From the NCBI RefSeq assembly GCF_002105155.1, contig NW_019028979.1, positions 558,001-622,000 on the forward strand: a DNA stretch of 64,000 nucleotides, read 5' to 3'. A model generated the notes under the pieces. It worked only from the letters and a program-made list of their open reading frames with translations, was not told the DNA's origin and did no database searches. A program made the position numbers and the translations under genes. The number at the start of each line of letters is the position of its first letter. Within the stretch, counting starts at the first letter, position 1. The stretch comes from Lobosporangium transversale (taxonomy: Eukaryota > Mortierellomycota > Mortierellomycetes > Mortierellales > Mortierellaceae). Below are positions 21,901-32,984 of this stretch, one piece after another.

Positions 21901-22833
21901 GAGCTTGCTGCTAAATCAAGCTCCATCAAGTACTGGAGGTAGTTTCTCTGGTAGTGGGGTTGGGGCCAGTAGTAGCAGTAGAGCAGGGATCGGTAGTAGC
22001 AGTGGAGTTGAGGCCAGTAGTAGCAGTGGATCTGGGATCAGTGACGACAATAGGGAGACTATATATAGGGCGCTTGTCGATTTCTATAATGACGGGTGGT
22101 TTGTTCGGAATAGCTGGGATATTAGAAAAGCACAGAACGGATGCATTGATTATGTGATCAAGGCAATTCTGAAGCTTGCGGGCGGAAGCAATGGAAGAAG
22201 AAGAGATGCCAATACGAATGCGGTGATCTGTATTGGACTAGGATCATTCAAGACAAACCGAGGACAAGTATCGAAGCATGGGATATTGATGAAGAAGCTT
22301 GTTGAAAAGGTAAAAAAAAAAAAAAAAAAAATCCCTTGATCAATGACATTTAATTTTTGAGTCTTTTTTTTAACGAGTATTAAATCTGGCTCGAACAGGC
22401 AAAATCTCTAGACTACCCCATTGTAGGTTGTCATGAATACTACACATCTGCCAAGTGTCCACGGCCTCACTGTGACAGTATATTGGAGAATGTTCCTTTT
22501 CGATCCAAGTACTGTCGAAATTGTAAAGCATACTTTGATCGAGATGCTGTTGGTGCTGAGAACATCGCAAGGGTCTGTGAGTCGCAGATAAGAGAGCAAA
22601 AACGACCTGCAAAATATATGCCGCCGGACGGAGGAACTCAAGGCCAAGCTTCTAGCGGTAGTGGCGGCGGTGGAGGTAGTGGTGGCAGTGGTGGCAGTGG
22701 TGGTGGTAGTAGCAGACCCACAAAAAGGAAATTTTCAGATGAAGGAGGAGGAGGAGTAGAGGGATCAAGACCACCGAAAGGACCTTTGCTGGGTCCAGGA
22801 GGAGGGGGAGAGACAAGCCGGCAACAGCAGTAG
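18918..22833 (+). CDS. FEN1/XPG-like nuclease fused to Fanzor (TnpB-like) RuvC nuclease
   Basis: The exons are 18918-19939, 20031-20862 (or 20840), about 20959-22309 and 22399-22833. The first junction (AG|A) and the last (phase 0) are clean. With donor 20840 and acceptor 20958 the reading stays open for 1205 residues. The N-terminal 300 residues are FEN1/XPG-like: MGIKGL start, D36, IDG (D85), NEAD (E171, D173), GDSD (D190, D192) and the H3TH segment SDNDYTPNIPTFG (D243), so all seven FEN1 acidic positions are filled. A Lys-rich linker follows (about 360-420), then a Fanzor body. The body has RuvC-I D in IRIDPGERY (about 853), an uncharged residue at the usual RuvC-II site (ICIGLGSF), the alternative Glu in HEYYTS (about 1074), a four-Cys zinc ribbon and RuvC-III D in FDRDAVGAENI (about 1110). 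A Gly/Ser-rich tail ends it. Fanzors are RNA-guided DNA nucleases. What the added nuclease does is unknown. Confidence 0.8.
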
Positions 22834-23326
22834 GACACAATCTACTACAAACATGACTAGGTCCAGAAAGGCCTTCGTCTTAAAAAAATTGTAAGTATTG
22901 GCTTGATAGTACTTTTTTTTCTTGGTTAATTTATTTATTTATTTATTTCTGTGTTCTAATACATTTCTTTTTACAATAGATGGAATGTCTCGTTTTTTAA
23001 TGGGACGGACTATAAAGCATGAACTTGCATTTGACCCTGCAGAAATAAAAGATGATTTTATTTTTTATTTTTTTTATTTTGCGTTCATTGACTTGTGCAT
23101 AAGTGGAGGCGGGTAGTATATATTTATATATGTTTATACGTATTTAGATATTTAGACGTGTAAAAACCCGAGCAGAATGCAAAAAAAAAAAAAAAAAAGA
23201 TTGCTGAAATAGCCTATTTGTCTATTTGTCTCCTTGCCTTTTCATCGTTTTGCTTAATACTTTCGCACACGTTCCTATCAGCATAGCTGCAGTGCTTTTC
23301 CAAGCTCGATTAAAGAAGAAAGCTCT
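22834..23326. other. Spacer 3' of the Fanzor gene
   Basis: AT-rich, with a TTTA repeat at about 22926-22948 and an A18 run at 23181-23198. No gene seen. The first part is where a Fanzor guide RNA could be encoded, overlapping the 3' end of the gene; no structure could be proven by eye. Confidence 0.35.
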
Positions 23327-24640
23327 TTACGTCTTCTTGTGCCAGACCAACTTGAAACCATCAGTCGCCTCTGGATCGACATACTTTGCCAGACCCAGAG
23401 TCTTAAAACGTTGGTCAATCAAAAGCCCTTTGCATAGCTCCGCAATGACGAGTACTTGAAGATTTGGGCAGAAGAGCAGAGCCTCAAAGAATCGACTTGT
23501 CGTCGCTCCAGGAGCCACCAAGTGCAGCTGCTCTAGTCGCTTACAGCTTTTGGCTAATGCAATCAGTGACTCTTGACGGTAAGTCATCCCGCTTTGAGCT
23601 GATCCAGCACGGGGCAAGATTAGGTTGCGCAAATAACGAAGTTTGGATAAGGTCTGGAATGATACATCCGAGATCTGGTTGGCATCCAACAGTGAGATGT
23701 ATTGAAGGCGTAGGCAGTTCGAGGTCAACTCAAGGATAACCTCGTCATTGATCTTGGGTGCTGTAGTCTCAATCCACGAAACGTTCAAATGGCGCAGATT
23801 AGGACAATGCCTTGCAAACTCAATCATCTCGGCTGCTCCTAGACACTCATCCGAATCCAGAAGGACCAATTTTGTGAGAGCCTTTCCACAAGTCCGTGCC
23901 AACTGTTGGAATGTCTCCTCCGGAATGTTTTTGCAGCGCTTGAGAACCAACTCTGTCAGTGGATTTGTATCCGTAGCAAACATGTGCAATGGATGCCCAT
24001 TTCCGACCGGCAAGATAGGACAGATATAATTCGTGAGTGTCAAGATGAATAACCGACGACAGGACTCTGCTAAAGCGTTCCAGGGAATGAGACCTTCTTC
24101 GTTTTCAGTCGAAATCTGGCGTCCAGTGGCAAAAACCAGTGTCAGATCGCGAAGTCGCTTGCAACAATGCTCTGACAAAGCAAGGATGACATCGGGGGTG
24201 ATCCAGTTGATGACAAACTGACCATTTTGCTTATCAACGACATCATGCGAGTCAATAATCTCAATCCGTTTGACAAATTCTCCATATTCATGTGTAGATG
24301 AAAAGTCGGCATTTTCGGTCAACTGCAAAAAGACATTGAGTTCCTCGCCTGCCTTCCAACCATGAAAGGAACGTTCCTGCCAAAGGAGAGGCGACGCGAT
24401 GGCATTCCAAGTCTTACAGACTAACGTGAGTGGCCTCAGATGGTGATAGAGGGTATGTGTTCGGTGATTAAGGTAGTCGTAATGTTGGACAGCCAGAAAA
24501 GAAAAGATGTGTCGGAGCAGGTATGGATCGAGCGAGTGAATGCCTACAGGACGATTTACATTATCGCCTTGACCTGATGGACTTTTGTCAAGGATAGTTG
24601 AATCAATGGCGGCAACGTCCGTAAGACCGCCTTGGTCCAC
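23327..24640 (-). CDS. F-box/leucine-rich repeat protein
   Basis: About 437 residues on the minus strand. An F-box lies near residues 33-75 (IHSLDPYLLRHIFSFL...LVCKTWNAIASPLLW), which binds Skp1 in SCF ubiquitin ligases. Degenerate leucine-rich repeats follow (LTELVLKRCKNIPEETF, LRHLNVSWIE, LQYISLLDANQISDVSF), the usual substrate-binding part. The 5' end is unresolved: the frame is open back to a stop near 24750 but has no ATG, and the coordinate given is a GTG. The true Met is probably in an upstream exon. Mortierella-type genomes are rich in such proteins, so no orthologue is named. Confidence 0.85.
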   Translation of the reverse strand: MDQGGLTDVAAIDSTILDKSPSGQGDNVNRPVGIHSLDPYLLRHIFSFLAVQHYDYLNHRTHTLYHHLRPLTLVCKTWNAIASPLLWQERSFHGWKAGEELNVFLQLTENADFSSTHEYGEFVKRIEIIDSHDVVDKQNGQFVINWITPDVILALSEHCCKRLRDLTLVFATGRQISTENEEGLIPWNALAESCRRLFILTLTNYICPILPVGNGHPLHMFATDTNPLTELVLKRCKNIPEETFQQLARTCGKALTKLVLLDSDECLGAAEMIEFARHCPNLRHLNVSWIETTAPKINDEVILELTSNCLRLQYISLLDANQISDVSFQTLSKLRYLRNLILPRAGSAQSGMTYRQESLIALAKSCKRLEQLHLVAPGATTSRFFEALLFCPNLQVLVIAELCKGLLIDQRFKTLGLAKYVDPEATDGFKLVWHKKT

Positions 24641-25682
24641 ATCCTTGTGTGTGCTGTCGAGTGACTCCAGGTCGAAAAAAGTGATGCTGGAAATAGTAGG
24701 TAGAATGCCTTGCGATGCTGTTTGCTCGTTGCAATTGGGGCGTAAAAGATTTTAAAAAAAAGTCGATTGAATGTTTAATTATTTCCTCACACAGAAGCGA
24801 CCTTTTCAAGTTGAAATCCTTGTTACTAGATCGGATTCCAGGCGCATTTAAAGAAAAGGAGACAATCGAGAATGTTCCTGCGAGTCTAAAAAGTATTTGC
24901 CAGGTTAAATTGGTAAGATGAGACATGAATATTGAATTGTTATAGGCTGTGACTCCTAGTCATTAAACTTTTGCTTCTATTACACATATAATGTGATGAT
25001 GTCTATGCCTTCTTTCATTTTATGAATCAATGTGTTTTTTTTTTTTTTAACATGATAGAATCTGATAACATGTTACTGTATGTGAATGGCAAGCTAAAAA
25101 AAATTACCTTTTGTAATTGCTTTTATTAGCGTTCTGTTGCTATTGCTGATTGTCCCTGCGCAGAGTGTGTCAGAAAAGTGCTGTAGAGATTATAAAGAGC
25201 CTAAGACTTAGAAAGAATAAAGAAAAGAAGAAGAAAGAAGAAAGAAGAAAGAAAGAAGGAAAAGGTCAGAAAAGCACGAGACATACACTCCAACACAGCA
25301 CGCAAAAAATGGGGCGTAACAACTCGTGAGAGTAAAATGTCATTAGGTTTTTTATTAATGTAAACTTTGTAAACTACAAATAATAAGTAAGAATATATTG
25401 CGAACTCAGCCTAGTCTAATTGTTGGCTTCTTGTGCCTTCCTCCATCTCGCATTGACCGCACTTTTGGGCAAAGACAATCTTTCTTCATTCTTCCTCGAC
25501 ATCTCTTTCTTCCTTCACTCTCGCTTTCATACTTTTCTACCTCGCTCTTGTTGCTCTTCGTCTTCTTCCTACACTATCCTATCTCTCTCCCTCTTTTTTT
25601 TTTTATTCTACTCCTCCTTCTGGGAGCAAGACAGTGGGATTCCTGATTAACACGACCTAACGGCTCCTTTCTTCTTTTCCCA
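24641..25682. promoter_or_regulatory. Divergent F-box/MAPKKK interval
   Basis: The first 110 bases continue the open F-box frame (minus strand), and an undetected first exon may lie beyond. From about 25200 there are GAAA-rich simple repeats, and 25430-25620 is a strong CT-rich leader for the MAPKKK gene. No other gene seen. Confidence 0.4.
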
Positions 25683-28600
25683 ATGACAAGCTCATCTCCA
25701 CGCTCCTTCACCTTCTCTGCCTCAAGTGGCACTCCTACTCCTACCACCCCAACCTTTGACATCTATTCATACTCTAATGCTACATCCTTTTATGAGATCC
25801 TACGTCAGTGGGACGATGAAGGCATTGCTTTATGGCTTCATGACAACAAGATGAGCCACTATGACCGTCTGTTTGTTGGTAAGAGAAAAAAACACAGAAT
25901 TGCTTGATGTTAATGGATGGATGAAAAAGTGGACGTCCATCAGATTTTGTTCCATGCTATGCTGCAATGCAGTTTGTCAGTTTATTATATTGTATTACAA
26001 CGTAGTTGATGTTCCTTTTCTTCCTCTTGTTTAATTTTACTCATGGCTAATTATTGTCTTATCTTCCTCTACCCCTTGCAGAGCACTGCGTCCGAGGGGC
26101 AGCACTATTAGAACTCGATCATTATGCACTCAAGGAGATGGGTATCACGTCACTTGCTGACAGGATTAGGATACTCACCGCTGTCAAATCTCTGCGTATC
26201 CGCTGCCTCACCACCCATCCTCAGTCTAACGGTAGTTTTAATAGCAACACTAACGGCAACGGCTTCCTTCATACTTCAAATAAGGTGAATAGCTCTTACA
26301 AAATTAAAATCTCGTTACAGGGTAGAACGATATCCAGAAGAAAAAAAAAAGAGATTATATTATTTGAAAACACCATGTCTAAATCCTGGATTAACCCACC
26401 TCATTCCTGCTGGCTCCTCCTCCTTCCGCCTATTCTTTTCCTCTGATATGTAGGAAAAGTTGGAGGTGCCTTCCATGAACAAGAAAGAGTCGTTGGGACT
26501 AGGTCTTGGTGGCGATGGGTCTCTTCTAAAATCCTTAAAGAGGTCTGGCTCTTCCAAGACCCTAAACCTAAAGCGTGCCAACTCAAAAAATCTCGGCCGC
26601 TCCAACTCAAAGAAGCAGACCCATTTTGAAGAGCCTACCTCACCCAGGACGCCTGTAAGTCATGGACGGCACAACAGCATCCTATAAAGAAAAAGGGGAA
26701 AAATGAAAAGACTTTGGACTCACCCAATTACTGCTTACTGATTTTTTTTTTTTTTTTTTTTTTTTTTTGATCTTTTTATAGAGATCTTCACATGAAGGAG
26801 GCATTATGTCGCTAGAGGTCGTTAAACATGTACGTAGTATGAATTGTGAAGTAATATGACATTGTGCTTATAACCGATAAATCTGGAAGCTAATAGCTAA
26901 TATGCTTTTATTTTGCTCTTCATACAGCGATGCATCAGAGTATTTGACGATGGAGGCCAATCCAGGATTGTAAATGTGCAAGATGTCACCGATGCTCAGG
27001 CTGTTTATACCCGTGTTTTGCATAAATTCAATATTACCGATGAGATGGAAAAGTATTCCATTTTTACTCTGTCAGGCGACACAGGCGATGGTATCTTGTC
27101 ATCAGAGGGTTTCTTTTTTACGGAGCAAGCCAGAGGGATAAAGTCTAAGATCACCATATCTAAATCGATATATTTATTTCTTCACATATATATTTAGCTC
27201 GAAGTCTTGCCGATGATGAGTTATTAAACATCTGCAGAAGCCTTGATCGCCCCGAGAAAGAAAGACTCATTCTGCGTAAGAAGCATCAGCCCGTCAGTCA
27301 CGACATCCTTAAGAGGCGAGGAACTACCAAAAGAACTGGGATGGGTCCAACAGGAGACCAATCCTCTCCGACCGCAAACTCTTTCAAAGAATCGACTCGT
27401 ATGCAGACATTCTTTGGCCAGCGTCCGCCAGACGAGATTATTGAGAGCAATTTAGCTGAATATTTTCCAGGTCATCGCAAGGAACTCTTACGTGAAGTCA
27501 GCAATGTACGCAGCTCGCTTCTTTTCAGGAACTCTCAATTTATGAGTCGCAACTCCTATATAAGCCGCAACTCCTTTATACCCCGTCATTCATATTTGAT
27601 TGAACCTGGTGCAGCCGATGTACTCTCTCAGTCTCTTGCACATCTATCTCTTCAGGAGGCTGACGAAGCAGCTGAAGCTGAAGCATCATCAACTGCTGTC
27701 AGTGCAAGACCAACGCACGGCATCCAGGAGCATGAGGCAAGACAGGAGAATTCAGCAGAGTCCAGACACGACTCTACCTTCAAAGATGTCTCAAAAACAG
27801 GAGATCAATATGATCAGGGTGATAAAGTACAAGTGGAAGAAAAGCAAAACCACGAAGATGATGAGGCAATTGGCGATGATCAGGATCCACAGGGCACAGT
27901 GATCCCAGGCGTGGTCGTCTCAGAACACTCGAGCGAAACGGATCTCGCCTCCAAGCAAATCGCAGAGGCGCGTATGTCGCGTGTCTCTCTCGCTAGCCAG
28001 CGATATCACAATTCCACAATGTCTGAAATTGTGGCTAGACCACGACAACCAAATCCTTTCGGTCCAAAACAGCGGGGAGCATCAGAGGGGGGCTTACCAA
28101 GAGACGCCGGACTTATTCCTTTAGAGAACGACTACTCATGGTGGATTCGCGGAAAGTTTATTGGCGTTGGATCCTTCGGACGTGTCTCATTAGGCTGGCA
28201 TCGACAACTAGGCACCTTTATGGCAGTGAAGCAGGTCGAATTACCTGTCAACAATTCAGTCAAGGAGGATAAGCAAAAGACGCTGGTCGAAGCTCTAGAG
28301 CGTGAGATCGATCTACTCAAGGAATTACATCATGAACGAATTGTGCAGTATATTGGCTCAGACATTGAAAAGGGCCACATCAATATTTTCTTAGAATATG
28401 TTCCTGGTGGTTCTATTGCGACATTATTAGCGAACTATGGTCCATTCTCTGAAATCCTGGTACGGTCGTTTGTAAAACAGATCTTGGAGGGATTAGACTA
28501 TCTTCATGAGTGTGACATTATTCATCGCGACATCAAGGGAGCCAACATTTTAGTTGATAACAAAGCTTGTATAAAGATCTCGGACTTTGGAATCTCCAAG

Positions 28601-29165
28601 AAAGTCGAAGATCGTAAGTACCAACGTTTTTATGTTTTAATGACGCTGATATATGGATTCGTTAAATCGTGTATTAAAATACATATTGCAACTCGGTATA
28701 AAAAAAATTTAATAGATCTTAAATCCATCAATGTCAAGTCTTCTCGACCATCTCTTCAGGGTTCTACCTTCTGGATGGCGCCTGAAGTTGTAAAGCAGAT
28801 TGAGACCACTTACAAGGCCGATATCTGGAGCTTGGGTTGTTTAGTTGTAGAGATGTTTACTGGTACCCATCCATTCCCACAGTTTTCACAGATGCAAGCG
28901 CTCTTTCAGATTGGCTCCAACTGCACTCCTGATATTCCGGAGGATATTTCAGATGATGCAAAAGACTTCTTATCAAGGACTTTTGAAGTGTAAGTTATAG
29001 CTTTTATCGATCTTTATTGGTCGGCAATATTCTGTAAACTGAAAGATACTGACCTTTCTTTTTTTCTTTTTTTTCTTCCTAATCAATAATATTAAAAAAA
29101 GGGATTACCATGTTCGGCCGTCTGCACAGATCCTCTTGGGGCACTTATTCATCCAGCAGTTGTAA
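25683..29165 (+). CDS. STE11/Byr2-type MAP kinase kinase kinase
   Basis: Eight exons: 25683-25878, 26082-26284, 26454-26654, 26782-26829, 26928-27090, 27198-28613, 28716-28989 and 29102-29165. All are in phase, giving 854 residues. A SAM domain (about 35-115, [15 protein letters not shown]...[16 protein letters not shown]) is followed by a basic Ser-rich linker. A Ras-binding/RA-like domain comes next (about 217-275, [16 protein letters not shown]...[10 protein letters not shown]), then a regulatory region. The kinase domain fills about 585-850: GVGSFGRV loop, AVKQV lysine, [10 protein letters not shown] catalytic loop, DFGIS and [10 protein letters not shown]. This order is that of Ste11/Byr2, which relays pheromone, osmotic or filamentation signals from Ste20 and Ras to the MAPKK. 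Exon 4 is only 48 bases. Several introns hold long T runs. Confidence 0.93.
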
Positions 29166-29296
29166 TTTTAGACACAAAATAAAGATCTCGTGGGCGTTGC
29201 TTTAGGCAATTACATAATTCCAAAACGTCGTCTTGTTCCACAAAATTGGGCATCATTGAAAAAGCAACCAATGCAGACAATTGCTACGAACCATCT

Positions 29297-30952
29297 ATGA
29301 ATTCCGATGCAAAGACTAAAATTAAAATGACAGAGATGCACACGTCCTTCCGATTCAGCGACTTACCCTGCGAGGTTCAGCTACAAGTGATACAAGCCTT
29401 ACAAGATATAACGACTGAAAGAGAGTTGCTTCAGCTTCGTTTAGTTTCATCACAAATGAATACCCTGATACTGGACCCCACATTCTGGCACACGATTACA
29501 TTTTCAAAGCAACGGTACTTCAAAACTGGGACTGGACATGGTAGTAATATAGGGCTTTCTCAGAATCGAGCAGGCGAGACAGGCAGGCATATGTCCATGA
29601 GCGCACTGCAGCCAAACTTTTTCCATAGTTCAGACGCCAATATCATAATTCATCGACAGTCTTGGGCAGCGACTATGTTAGGCTCATCGTCATCACTCTC
29701 CTCCTCTCTATCATCATCAAGTCACCCATCGTCAACAGAAAATGAGCGGGGGAGAGCAGAAGGTATAGATTTTGACGCAGGTCATCCAACTCAACCATCA
29801 TTATCAATTACGGCTAATATACCGAGTTTCATTTACAATGAACCACTGCGGAGTGTCGAAGTCGAATCAACTCCACAAAGACAATCCCAGCATTCCTGGA
29901 GGAGCATTGGGGACTCCTTTCTTATGTTCATATCACGACTTGCCTCTCAACCACAGACAGCAGCATATGGCATTCGGGAACTCTCTATTGAGGAGTGGGA
30001 AAATGATATCTCCATGAAGGCGCTTTGGACGACATTAGCCCAGTTTAACTCATTGCGCAGCCTTTCTGTCAAGAAATCTGCTCTCCAGTGTTTATCACTA
30101 ATATCTACTCCAGTCTTTGCTTCATTATCAGCACCAATACCGATACCGGCAGAGGAATATGAGAGTCTGCCAAGGTTATCCGTAGGTTTAACACCGTTTT
30201 TTTCCTGGGAGCATTTAACACGTCTTGAACTTAAAGACTGTGTAGGCCTAGTTGATCTTTCTGGGATTCTAGAGTTAATGCCTCGACTTGAGGATTTGAA
30301 CCTGGATGGATGTACTGGGTTGATAGATTTTTCACCTCTTGTGCGCGTTTCTTCCGCCAGACGCCATCATACTCATTCGTCACAGATACGACAAGATACA
30401 CAAGACGATATCAATGTGTCGCTGTCATTCAAAACCATCAATCTGACACAGACAAAGATTCGTGACCACGAGTTGATTGAACTTTTGAGAGTATCGCCTT
30501 ATTTACGAGAGTTACGATTGGATCAATGCTATCGGTTGACAGATGCATCATTAATGGGGATCGGTTATAGAGACACATCTTCAATCATGGAATCATCGCA
30601 AGCTGAAGTATTAGAGTCGAATCAAGATCCGAACTTGGAGAATCATGAACAATATCAACATGGTGCTGCAACTCCGCTTCCATTTCCACCTCCGCAGAGG
30701 ATAACAAAATATCGTGACACATCCACATCCTTTTGTCCAAATCTACAGATACTATCACTCAAAAATTGTTGTGATTTAACAGACGATGGCGTGCGGGCTT
30801 TGGCAGGCTGTCATCAACTCGAGCTTCTCATCATTCGGGGACTTCGAAATGTTCGTGAAGAGACAATCGAGTGGTTGCATTCACAGGGCGTGCCTTTACG
30901 TAAGGCATTAGATCCATTAGGCCATTGGCGACATTGGCAGGAACAGAAGTGA
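29297..30952 (+). CDS. F-box/LRR protein
   Basis: Single exon from the first in-frame ATG (29297), 551 residues. The F-box lies near residues 15-65 (FRFSDLPCEVQLQVIQALQD...LRLVSSQMNTLILDPTFW). A Ser-rich insert follows at about 120-180. Leucine-rich repeats of the AMN1/Cys-containing type close the protein: LTRLELKDCVGLVDLS, LEDLNLDGCTGLIDFS, LRELRLDQCYRLTDAS and LQILSLKNCCDLTDDG. These repeats usually hold the substrate of an SCF ubiquitin ligase. The start is only 131 bases after the MAPKKK stop, same strand, with no sign of a shared transcript. An upstream extension would need a non-ATG start. Confidence 0.88.
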   Translation: MNSDAKTKIKMTEMHTSFRFSDLPCEVQLQVIQALQDITTERELLQLRLVSSQMNTLILDPTFWHTITFSKQRYFKTGTGHGSNIGLSQNRAGETGRHMSMSALQPNFFHSSDANIIIHRQSWAATMLGSSSSLSSSLSSSSHPSSTENERGRAEGIDFDAGHPTQPSLSITANIPSFIYNEPLRSVEVESTPQRQSQHSWRSIGDSFLMFISRLASQPQTAAYGIRELSIEEWENDISMKALWTTLAQFNSLRSLSVKKSALQCLSLISTPVFASLSAPIPIPAEEYESLPRLSVGLTPFFSWEHLTRLELKDCVGLVDLSGILELMPRLEDLNLDGCTGLIDFSPLVRVSSARRHHTHSSQIRQDTQDDINVSLSFKTINLTQTKIRDHELIELLRVSPYLRELRLDQCYRLTDASLMGIGYRDTSSIMESSQAEVLESNQDPNLENHEQYQHGAATPLPFPPPQRITKYRDTSTSFCPNLQILSLKNCCDLTDDGVRALAGCHQLELLIIRGLRNVREETIEWLHSQGVPLRKALDPLGHWRHWQEQK

Positions 30953-31265
30953 GACACAGGGAAAATGAGATAAAAATAAAAATAAAAATAAAAAAATAAA
31001 AAAAAAATCTGGACCAGTGGATTTATTTAAATAATAAAAACAGCTTTGGACCAATCGTTTCATTAAGGATTGCCTGGTTTTTGATGATAGAATAATATTA
31101 CATCTGTCGTTGTGAAGGCTTTTTATCCTTTGTATCTCAATTGCCTTTGACTAATTCTTTCGTTTTCCAAAATATTGATTAGATAAGTAACCTTTGTACA
31201 AAAAATAATAAATCCTGTACGAGCATCCTGACTTCTCTTTTTTCCCTTTCTGTTTCTCCCCTTTC
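30953..31265. other. Convergent 3' spacer
   Basis: AT-rich DNA with a short AAAAAT-type repeat near 30972-31008, between two convergent genes. Nothing else seen. Confidence 0.4.
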
Positions 31266-32308
31266 CTACTTATTATCATCATCGCTATTATTTTCACCCA
31301 AAAGATCAAAGGGGTTGGCGATGGCAGGTTTGGAAATCTCTTGGATTGTTGGGCCAAACCTCGCTGGCTCCTGCTGCTGTTGCAGTTTAGCCGCTTCACG
31401 CGCCCTCCATCCGCCTGAAGCGCCACCAAAGAGTGGAGGGCGTACAGGAGCCGGAGGTGATGAACCTTCCTTTTGATTCGAACGCTTCATGATGGCAAAC
31501 CCTTCGCTGTCCATTTCCAAAGCTCTGTTTTGGTGATGATTATTATCGCGTGGTCCTCTCCGTTGCTGGTGTTGGGCTGTCTTACGAGCACGATAAGCCT
31601 CCTCGTCACGGTGGTACTGAGTCTTGAAGTAATAGTCGTCCTTTTGCCAACGAGGGGCTTGCAGGTTTTCGGGTTTTGTTACTGCCTGCAAACGCTCCAT
31701 GATTTCTTTAACAGCTTCATCTGAGTACTCGGGTGTGAGTTGAGGCTCGAGACGCAAAATCCTGGAGAAGCCCTCAAAGTAAGTGGGCAAAGTCATCATC
31801 TCCAAAAATTTGTAGAGAATATCAACGCCATGAAATCCTTCAACTTGGGTAGGATGGTCAGCTCTAGCAAGGATACGTTGCTTACAGTGATAAAACTGTG
31901 TATCCATGATAATGACATTCACTTCGGATACATTTAATTGTTTTGCAATCTCGAGCCAGACCTTGCGCTGACTCTGATTAAAATTACAGCGATCAATGAT
32001 CACAGATTGGGTTCTGTTATTGGCCTGAAGCGCACTCATAGTCATTTCCTCACAAGTGATTCTGTCGCCGAGATCGTCCTGATTAATGCGGACGTACTCC
32101 TAGAATTTTCCATATGGAACGAGCAAAATAAAAGCTAGAAGGTTAATTCCGTTCAAGGGAAAAGAAAAAATGGATAAGAAAATTGCGTTTGCCAAGGAAG
32201 CGTTTTTAATGCTGCTCTCTTTACAGGGAAAACCTTGGTTAAAGCTTTTGCAAAGGTCGACTTCCCCGAACCCGGGGGTCCTACGAGGATAAGAACCCTT
32301 TGCACCAT
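31266..32308 (-). CDS. P-loop polynucleotide-kinase-like protein (AAA_33 type)
   Basis: Two exons, 32308-32234 and 32099-31266, phase 0, for 302 residues. The first exon ends just after a Walker A motif (LVGPPGSGKSTFAKAL). Exon 2 starts EYVRINQDDLGDR, then SVIIDRCNFNQSQRKVW (the Walker B-like strand), RADHPTQVEG and YFEGFSRI. This succession is typical of the kinase domain seen in PNKP and in fungal aprataxin-related or tRNA-ligase-related kinases that phosphorylate 5' ends. No phosphatase, HIT or FHA domain is present. The tail is Gln/Arg-rich and ends in an acidic DDDNK. Specific substrate is not deducible. Confidence 0.85.
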
Positions 32309-32950
32309 AGTTGAAGACATTAGTGATTAAAGGTTGGAATGAATGAGGAGAAAAAAAAAAAAAAAAAGCAATAACAAGTGTAATGTCACGTGATAAACAT
32401 ATGGAGCTTGTTTTTTAGATGGTAGTTGTAAAAACAGTATTTTCTCACATTAGAATATACAAAGTAGACATACATGCCACACAGTGCCACAGATCCTGGT
32501 GCTCCTCTTCTCGTTAGCCACTCTGCCACTTTGTACTATCCCTTGATCTGTTACAAGTTGAAAATAGTTCAAAAATTCATGGGCAGAACATAGGTATTGT
32601 GATACTTCGAGAATATGAACACTATGGTTGTTTCACTTACAAACTTGTGAAGGGATTCATTGTTGTCTCGAACGCTTCACATATGCTATTGAGGAAATCT
32701 CTCACAGTCCTTGTGGTGCCACGGTTAATTTGAGCTTCTCGAATCGCATTTGAGATGACATATGTGCAAGACACACCCCACCAGCATTTTGGGCACCAAT
32801 ACACATCTACGGTAATATTTTAACCCTGGCAGGGTGGATTCCAAGAAACTGGTGCAATTGGTAGGGTGGCGACGTATACTATTGGAATATTTATAAATGC
32901 CAACCGCTCCATATCCTAGCGCTTCGCCTAGTACTGTTGCGGACGATTTT

Positions 32951-32984
<34 letters not shown>

